Assembly: GCA_030043595.1 (NCBI GenBank) | Contig: JASHXJ010000622.1 | Span: 1 to 11,103, forward strand | Reading direction: 5' to 3' | Source of the DNA: Trebonia sp. | GTDB taxonomy: Bacteria > Actinomycetota > Actinomycetes > Streptosporangiales > Streptosporangiaceae | DNA length: 11,103 nt | In this document: one piece after another, positions 6,735 through 11,103 of the stretch | How the letters are laid out: the number at the start of each line of letters is the position of its first letter | Numbering within the stretch: position 1 is the first letter of the stretch | Notes under the pieces: model-generated | Seen by the model: only the letters and a program-made list of their open reading frames with translations | Database searches by the model: none | What the model was told of the DNA's origin: nothing | Position numbers and translations under genes: made by a program

Positions 6735-8200
6735 GCAGGCAGCCTACTGCTCCGCACATGCGCCACCGCGAGCGCGACCCCAAGGACGGCCAGCCCGGCG
6801 AGCGCGGCCGAGGTCGTCAGGTACGCGTGCGCCGACGCGCGGGCGAACGCGGCCGACACGCCCGCCGGCAGCCGCCCGGCCAGGTTCAGGTACAAGGTGC
6901 CGAACGTCGCGATCCCGACGACGAGGCCCAGCTGGTTGACGGTCACGACGACGCCGCTCGCGTCCGCCGCGATCGCCACCGGCACCCGGGACAGCACCCG
7001 CGTCATCAGCGGCCCGAAGGCGGCGGCCATGCCTCCGCCCGCGACCGCCGCCACGGCGTACACCCAGCCACCGCCGGTGCCGCCGCCGCGCATCAGCAGC
7101 CCGAGTCCGAGCAGCCCGGCGCCGTTCAGCAGGTACCCCGCCATGATCAGGGCCTCGTGGCAGCGGGCAGGCAGCCGCCGCCAGTTGAGGCTCACCAGGG
7201 CGAAGGCCACGGCGGCCGGCGCGAACGTCAGCCCCGCGCGCAGCGCCGACTCGCCGAGCCCGTCCTGCAGCTGCAGCGCGAAGCCGAACAGCCAGCCCCC
7301 GAACAGCACCATCAGCGCGAACAGTCCCGCGATCCCGGTGGCCACGCCCGGCAGGCCGAGCAGCGCCCGCGGCAGGATCGGCTGCCCGCCCCGCGCACCC
7401 ACCCGCCGCTCCACGACGCCAAGCGCGGCGAACCCAGCCACCGACAGCGCCAGCAGCGCCCACCCCCAGGCTGGCCAGCCGAGCGGCTGCCCGAGCACCA
7501 GCGGCAGCACGAACGCCAGCACGGCCGGCGCTAGCGTGAGCAGTCCGGGCAGGTCGAGCGAGCGCGCCCGCTCGAAGCGGCCCGCGGGCAGCAGCCTGCC
7601 GCAGGCCAGCACGGCGATGCCGACCGGCACGTTGACGAGGAACACCGGCCGCCAGGTGCTGCCGGCGATGTCGGCGCTGATGAGCAGGCCGCCCACCACC
7701 TGCCCGAGGACGGCCCCGCCGGAGATCACGGTGGCGTACAGGCTCATCGCCCGCGCCCGGGGGCCAGCAGCGGTGTAGGTCCGCTGCAGCAGGCTCAGCA
7801 CCTGCGGGATCATCACCGCGGCGCCGACGCCCTGAACGAAGCGGAGGGCGATCAGGATGCTCGTCGACGGCGCGAGACCGCAGCCAAGTGAGGCCAGCGT
7901 GAACAGGGCCACCCCGGCGAGGAACATGCGGCGGTAGCCGATGAGGTCGCCCAGCCGCGCGCCGGTGACCAGCAGCACCGCGTACGCGATCGTGTACCCG
8001 GCGACGATGAGCTGCAGGCTCGCACCGGACGCGTGCAATCCGGCGTGAATCGAGGGCACCGCGACGTTCACAATCGTCGCGTCAAGCACGGCCATCAGCT
8101 GCCCGGTCAGCACGATGGCCAGCACCACGCCCGGCCGCGTCCCGCGCGCGGCCACCCGGCGGCCAGCGCGCGGCGGCAGAAGTTCAGTGATATCGGTCAT
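6731..8200 (-). CDS. MFS exporter, DHA2 (14-helix, EmrB/QacA-type)
   Basis: This 489-residue inner-membrane protein is a proton-driven drug or metabolite exporter of the 14-helix DHA2 family. The motifs are the TM1 motif LDATIVNVAVP with Asp40, motif A GARLGDLIGYRR (residues 80-91), motif B ALRFVQGVGAAVM (118-130), and motif C GGAVLGQVVGGLL (161-173) followed by WRPVFLVNVPVG. Hydrophobic segments run to residue 480 with a central extra pair near 217-263, as expected for 14 helices. Length is normal. The substrate cannot be told from the sequence. It is the first gene of the operon with alaX and birA, and it is divergent from an MmyB-type regulator, a common arrangement in which the regulator represses the pump until a ligand binds. 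The ATG at 8200 has no strong ribosome binding site. Confidence 0.9.
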   Translation of the reverse strand: MTDITELLPPRAGRRVAARGTRPGVVLAIVLTGQLMAVLDATIVNVAVPSIHAGLHASGASLQLIVAGYTIAYAVLLVTGARLGDLIGYRRMFLAGVALFTLASLGCGLAPSTSILIALRFVQGVGAAVMIPQVLSLLQRTYTAAGPRARAMSLYATVISGGAVLGQVVGGLLISADIAGSTWRPVFLVNVPVGIAVLACGRLLPAGRFERARSLDLPGLLTLAPAVLAFVLPLVLGQPLGWPAWGWALLALSVAGFAALGVVERRVGARGGQPILPRALLGLPGVATGIAGLFALMVLFGGWLFGFALQLQDGLGESALRAGLTFAPAAVAFALVSLNWRRLPARCHEALIMAGYLLNGAGLLGLGLLMRGGGTGGGWVYAVAAVAGGGMAAAFGPLMTRVLSRVPVAIAADASGVVVTVNQLGLVVGIATFGTLYLNLAGRLPAGVSAAFARASAHAYLTTSAALAGLAVLGVALAVAHVRSSRLPA

Positions 8201-8227
8201 GGCACTGAGTCTGCAGTCTGTTTTATG

Positions 8228-8237
8228 CTGGTACCAG
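8228..8237. promoter_or_regulatory. Palindromic operator 1 (CTGGTACCAG)
   Basis: CTGGTACCAG is a perfect 10-bp palindrome in the divergent promoter region. It directly abuts CATAAA (minus strand, 8222-8227), a possible -10 element of the exporter. A near-identical site lies 23 bp away, centre to centre. The likely binder is the divergent XRE regulator; this is inference from position and symmetry. Confidence 0.6.
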
Positions 8238-8250
8238 GAGCCTGCTTATC

Positions 8251-8260
8251 CTGGTACTAG
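8251..8260. promoter_or_regulatory. Palindromic operator 2 (CTGGTACTAG)
   Basis: CTGGTACTAG differs from the perfect palindrome of operator 1 by one base. It lies about 20 bases before the regulator start codon, so binding here could also block the regulator's own transcription. The two sites are about two helical turns apart, which allows side-by-side dimers on one DNA face. Confidence 0.55.
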
Positions 8261-8281
8261 CACCACCTGGGAGTGAGTGAC

Positions 8282-9220
8282 ATGAGCACAGCGAACGGGA
8301 ACGGCGCTCAGGCAGCCACCACGCGGCGCAGCGAGCTCGCCGCGTTCCTGCGCACCCGTCGCGAGCGCATCAATCCGGAGGACGTCGGCCTGCCCGTCGG
8401 CACCCGGCGCCGCACCAGCGGCCTGCGCCGTGAGGAGCTCGCCCAGCTCGCCGGGGTGGGCGTCACCTGGTACACCTGGCTGGAGCAGGGTCGCCCGATC
8501 AACGCGAGCGTCCAGGTGCTCGACGCGGTGTCGCGGACCCTGCGGCTGGACGCCACCGAGCGCGCGCACCTGTTCCGGCTCGCCGACGTCCCCGGCGCGG
8601 CGACGGTGCCAGGCTGCGACGACTGCCCGCTGCCGGCCGAGGTACAGCAGATCCTCGACGCGCTCCCGCTCCCCGCCAGCGTGGTGACCGAGCGCTTCGA
8701 CCTGCTCGCCTGGAACCACGTGTACGCCTCGCTGTTCCCCCGGGTCACCTCCGCCCCGCCTGATGCGCGGAACACCCTGCTGTCACTGCTCACCGGCCCG
8801 CCCTGCTGCAGCCCCGCGGACGACCAGGAATCGCTGTGCGACGCCATGATCGCGCAGCTGCGCGCCGCGTACGGCAGGCACGTCGGCGATCCCGCCTGGA
8901 CGCACTTCATCCGCCGCCTCGAGGCGCAGAGCCCGGCGTTCGCGAAGGCGTGGGCGTCGCACGACGTCGCCCAGCCGGGCAGCGTCGTGAAGGTGCTCCG
9001 CCACCCGGGCGTCGGCAAGATCACCGCCACGTCAACCAGCTTCGCCGTGCACGCGGTCCCCGGCGCCCGCATGCAGGTCTACACCCCCGCCGACGAGCCG
9101 AGCAGGCAGGCCCTCGCCCTGCTGGCCGCCGGGGAAGAGGCCGGCGCCCGTTTCCCCTGCTGGCCCCTCCATCATCCCGAACGAGCCGTGGCGACTCTCA
9201 CCGCCGACCCGCGGGTCTAG
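8282..9220 (+). CDS. XRE-family regulator with an MmyB-like ligand-binding domain
   Basis: This 312-residue DNA-binding protein probably controls the divergent exporter. The N-terminal XRE helix-turn-helix covers about residues 15-100, with the hallmark sequences SELAAFLRTRRERI, GLRREELAQLAGVGVTWYTWLEQGR and LDAVSRTLRLDATERAHLFRLAD. Residues about 115-290 match the MmyB-like (MLTR) ligand-binding domain: VVTERFDLLAWNHVYASLF, DPAWTHFIRRLEAQSPAFAKAWASHDV and the VKVLRHPGVGKITATSTSF strand region. Family members bind small, often lipid-like ligands through this PAS-like domain; the ligand here is unknown. I chose the ATG at 8282 because GGGAG stands eight bases upstream; a GTG at 8273 would overlap that site. 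Its end overlaps the next gene tail to tail by 23 bases. Confidence 0.9.
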   Translation: MSTANGNGAQAATTRRSELAAFLRTRRERINPEDVGLPVGTRRRTSGLRREELAQLAGVGVTWYTWLEQGRPINASVQVLDAVSRTLRLDATERAHLFRLADVPGAATVPGCDDCPLPAEVQQILDALPLPASVVTERFDLLAWNHVYASLFPRVTSAPPDARNTLLSLLTGPPCCSPADDQESLCDAMIAQLRAAYGRHVGDPAWTHFIRRLEAQSPAFAKAWASHDVAQPGSVVKVLRHPGVGKITATSTSFAVHAVPGARMQVYTPADEPSRQALALLAAGEEAGARFPCWPLHHPERAVATLTADPRV

Positions 9221-10172
9221 GGCGCGCGGGGAGGGCCTTGATCGCCAGACGTGGGCGCTGGATACCGGAGTTGAAGGCATTTGTCATCTTCCGGATCACC
9301 GCCGCCTGGTCGGTGCGGAGCTTGTATGGCGTAAAGTGCAGCGTCACGATCGAGTACTGGCCCAGGTCGGAATGCCGGTCCATCGTCCGTTCCCAGTCGG
9401 CCTCCCTGAAGTGCCACCGCCTCGAGTCGATCTCCACGGCGACACCGGCCTCCGGCCACCATGCGTCCGGGCGCCCGATGAACGTGCCGTCGGGTAGGTA
9501 CAGCCATGGATTGAACAGCGGCAGCGGAAGCTGGGCTTTGACTATCAGGCTTCTGAGTTCGGCTTCCGGGGCCGACTGCACGCCATCCGCGACTTCGGAT
9601 AGCACCTCGCGCAACAACGCAGAATCCTGCCGTGCACCCTTGCGCAGCTCTTCGGCCAGCTCACTGAGCGTGCAGCACCTGCTCTGTACGGCTCCGGCTA
9701 CAAGAGCACGCACCTCGCGCAGGTCAGTCAGCCACCGGGCGGCATCGGCGACGGCGCGCGCCGGGAGCGCGTAACTGACGAGCGGCGGTCCAATCACCAG
9801 CGTCGGAATCCGGGTCGTCCGGTGCACCGCGACGTAGGAAACGCTTCGGCGCTGTCTTCGGGCCGGGATCAGGATGTCGACCGCATCAGTTTCGGGTCCC
9901 GGCATCCGATGGTGGTGCACCGCGGCCAGTCCGGTAATCACGGCATTCCGTCCGCCGTACAACACCGCGGCCATCTCCCGCTGCTCCCGGGTCGGCGTCC
10001 CCGTGACGGTGAGATACACACCGGGAAGAAGCTGCTGCCACGGACCGCCCTGGCGCAGCCGGTAGCTCACGGCGTGATGGCTCATACCGCTGCGCAGCGC
10101 CTGTACGCGAGTGACAACATTTGACTGCTCCTCGACGAGCGCGCGCAGTGCCCGCGGATCCAGGTCCGGCAT
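9198..10172 (-). CDS. AbiEi-like winged-helix protein with a DUF559/Vsr-like nuclease-type domain
   Basis: This 324-residue protein belongs to a family abundant in actinobacteria, often labelled as type IV antitoxin AbiEi-family or DUF559 protein. The N-terminus (about residues 10-55: NVVTRVQALRSGMSHHAVSYRLRQGGPWQQLLPGVYL) is the winged-helix segment shared with AbiEi antitoxins. A middle region (60-190) resembles the rest of that family. The C-terminus (about 200-295) looks like a Vsr/DUF559 PD-(D/E)xK-type fold: EAEL (202-205), GRPDAWW (233-239, Asp236), VAVEIDSRRWH (244-254, Glu247, Asp249) and YSIVTLHFTPYKL. The third catalytic position is Asp249, not Lys, as is usual in this group. There is no adjacent AbiEii-like nucleotidyltransferase toxin. 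Nuclease activity and function are unproven. No clear ribosome binding site precedes the ATG at 10172. Confidence 0.78.
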   Translation of the reverse strand: MPDLDPRALRALVEEQSNVVTRVQALRSGMSHHAVSYRLRQGGPWQQLLPGVYLTVTGTPTREQREMAAVLYGGRNAVITGLAAVHHHRMPGPETDAVDILIPARRQRRSVSYVAVHRTTRIPTLVIGPPLVSYALPARAVADAARWLTDLREVRALVAGAVQSRCCTLSELAEELRKGARQDSALLREVLSEVADGVQSAPEAELRSLIVKAQLPLPLFNPWLYLPDGTFIGRPDAWWPEAGVAVEIDSRRWHFREADWERTMDRHSDLGQYSIVTLHFTPYKLRTDQAAVIRKMTNAFNSGIQRPRLAIKALPARPRPAGRR

Positions 10173-10182
10173 GCATTCATTG

Positions 10183-10200
10183 TGTCACTAGATACTGACA
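10183..10200. promoter_or_regulatory. Imperfect palindrome just upstream of the AbiEi-like gene
   Basis: TGTCACTAGATACTGACA has matching outer arms TGTCA/TGACA and inner TA/TA pairs, with one mismatched position on each side of the centre. It ends 11 bases before the ATG at 10172, where promoter elements or an operator would be expected. Autoregulation by the winged-helix domain is possible but is only inference. Confidence 0.4.
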
Positions 10201-10228
10201 ATCCGTATTTATCAGGACATCCAATCCG

Positions 10229-10241
10229 CAGGTCGGACCTG
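10229..10241. repeat. Short dyad CAGGTC-G-GACCTG
   Basis: Two perfect 6-base arms surround a single G. It lies seven bases left of the large inverted repeat, in the same intergenic space. It may be a protein-binding site or part of the same structured region; length alone does not exclude chance. Confidence 0.3.
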
Positions 10242-10248
10242 GGCTCAA

Positions 10249-10304
10249 CCGGATGAATGTGACATCGAGCCGGCAATAGTCGGCTGGATGTCACATTCAT
10301 CCGG
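10249..10304 (-). terminator. 56-base inverted repeat after ppc, probable hairpin terminator
   Basis: Arms CCGGATGAATGTGACATC and GATGTCACATTCATCCGG are perfect complements of 18 bases. Inside them, after one mismatch, AGCCG pairs with CGGCT around an 8-base loop (GCAATAGT). The element starts 20 bases after the ppc stop codon on the minus strand and would form a very stable hairpin. No T run follows it, so it would be a U-less terminator, which actinobacteria are thought to use. Its roughly 50% GC arms and near-perfect symmetry also fit a small palindromic mobile element or a large operator. The next gene starts about 75 bases further on. Confidence 0.5.
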
Positions 10305-10324
10305 CAGGGTGCGGCGGGCGGGGT

Positions 10325-11103
10325 TCAGCCGGTGTTCTGCAGGCCGGCGGCTACGCCGCTGACCGTGATCAGGAGCAGCCGCTCCAGGGATTCGCGTCCG
10401 TCCGTGGCGTCTTCCGCGCGCAGCCCGGCCAGCGCGCGCAGCTGCACGTAGGACAGCGCGTCGACGTACGGGTCGCGCAGCACGATGGCGCGCGACAGCA
10501 CCGCCCGGTCGGCCAGCAGCCGGTCGTGCTCCGTCACGGTCAGCACGAGGCGCCGGGTCAGGTCGTACTCGGCGAGCACCCGTGCGGTCAGGTCCTCCCG
10601 GCCGCCGAAGGCCAGGTAGCGCGCGGCGATCGCCCGGTCGGTCTTGGCCAGGCTCATCTCGGCGTTGTCGAGCAGCGTGGCCAGCAGCGGCCAGTCGCGG
10701 TAGGCCCGGCGGAGCTCGGCGATCCCGGCAGCCGACTCGGCAGCCGCCAGGCCGCTGCCCAGGCCGTACCAGCCGGGGAGGTTGAGCCTGGTCTGCGCCC
10801 AGGCGAACACCCACGGGATGGCCCGCAGGTCTTCCAGGCCCATCGGGCCCGCGCCGAGGCCGCGGCGGGAGGGTCGCGAGCCGATCCGCAGCCCGGAGAT
10901 CTCCTCAAGCGGGCTGACCCGGGCGAACCACTCGGCGAACCCGGCGGTCTCCACCAGCACGCGGAACGCCGTGCGCGCCGCCTCGTCGATCCCCGTTGCC
11001 AGGGCGCGGAACGCGGTCGCCGCCGCGCCGTTGCGCGCGGCCACCGATGGCGAGGACGCGAGCAGCACCGCGGAGGTGACCTGCTCCAGGTGGCGCAGCC
11101 CGA
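10325..11103 (-). CDS. ppc: Phosphoenolpyruvate carboxylase, C-terminal part (5' end outside the window)
   Basis: The enzyme adds bicarbonate to phosphoenolpyruvate to make oxaloacetate, refilling the TCA cycle, in the cytoplasm. About 258 C-terminal residues are present, and the frame is open to the right edge (GLRHLEQVTSAVLLAS begins the visible part), so the protein starts beyond the window. Diagnostic segments are ISGLRIGSRPSRR, the conserved Gly-Ser-Arg-Pro loop, LEDLRAIPWVFAWAQTRLNLPGWYGLG, and the extreme C-terminus QNTG, which is invariant in the family and needed for catalysis. No disruption is seen. A full-length actinobacterial enzyme has about 900 residues, so roughly the last 30% is here. 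Confidence 0.95.
   Translation of the reverse strand, partial: GLRHLEQVTSAVLLASSPSVAARNGAAATAFRALATGIDEAARTAFRVLVETAGFAEWFARVSPLEEISGLRIGSRPSRRGLGAGPMGLEDLRAIPWVFAWAQTRLNLPGWYGLGSGLAAAESAAGIAELRRAYRDWPLLATLLDNAEMSLAKTDRAIAARYLAFGGREDLTARVLAEYDLTRRLVLTVTEHDRLLADRAVLSRAIVLRDPYVDALSYVQLRALAGLRAEDATDGRESLERLLLITVSGVAAGLQNTG

Noticed and set aside
6003..7778. A 591-codon open frame on the plus strand, opposite alaX and the exporter
   Set aside because: It is rich in Arg, Pro, Ala and Ser, matches no family, and is antisense to two genes with clear conserved motifs. Such long shadow frames are expected in very GC-rich DNA.
9198..9220. A functional antisense overlap between the regulator and the AbiEi-like gene
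   Set aside because: The tail-to-tail overlap is only 23 bases, which is common in compact actinobacterial genomes and needs no special explanation.
10249..10304. A CRP-like binding site, because the arms contain TGTGA and TCACA
   Set aside because: The two half sites are far more than the six bases apart expected for CRP, and the extended 18-bp arms are better explained by a hairpin or palindromic element.

Overview
The window looks like chromosomal DNA from a high-GC actinobacterium. Coding regions show strong G/C preference at third positions, several genes start with GTG, neighbouring genes share 4-base GTGA stop/start overlaps, and the families present (MmyB-type XRE regulator, DHA2-type MFS pump, AbiEi-like/DUF559 protein, PH-domain membrane protein beside birA) are typical of that group. 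I cannot name the genus. No tRNA, rRNA, CRISPR array or transposase was found.

Layout from left to right. Bases 60-2345 hold three minus-strand genes: a PH-domain membrane protein, then (overlapping by 4 bases) an enoyl-CoA hydratase, then a hydroxymethylglutaryl-CoA lyase. The last two fit the end of leucine/isovalerate breakdown (3-methylglutaconyl-CoA to HMG-CoA to acetyl-CoA plus acetoacetate). Bases 2427-5024 (or 5075) hold one large, less GC-rich, minus-strand gene for a secreted protein of about 865 residues. It has a transglutaminase-like domain whose catalytic Cys and His appear to be replaced, a second domain of the kind that accompanies this fold in large secreted proteins, and a Gly/Ala-rich hydrophobic tail. 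It sits between birA and the PH-domain gene, which are neighbours in many actinobacteria, so it looks like an insertion.

Bases 5008-8200 hold a minus-strand operon: an MFS drug-type exporter, an AlaX-type alanyl-tRNA editing protein (4-base overlap) and biotin-protein ligase BirA (14 bases later). The birA frame runs about 64 codons past its normal end, through a terminator-like hairpin and into the start of the large secreted gene. The exporter is divergent from an MmyB-type XRE regulator (8282-9220, plus strand). The 81 bases between them carry two 10-bp palindromes of the form CTGGTACCAG, the probable operators.

Bases 9198-10172 (minus) encode a solitary protein with an AbiEi-like winged helix and a DUF559/Vsr-like nuclease-type domain; its end overlaps the regulator's end tail to tail. 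Its upstream region (10173-10324) carries three dyad-symmetric elements, including a 56-base inverted repeat with perfect 18-bp arms. The right edge is the C-terminal part of phosphoenolpyruvate carboxylase (minus strand, 5' end outside the window).

The parts most worth a second look are the inserted pseudo-transglutaminase gene with the birA overrun, the twin operators, and the dyad-rich region after ppc.
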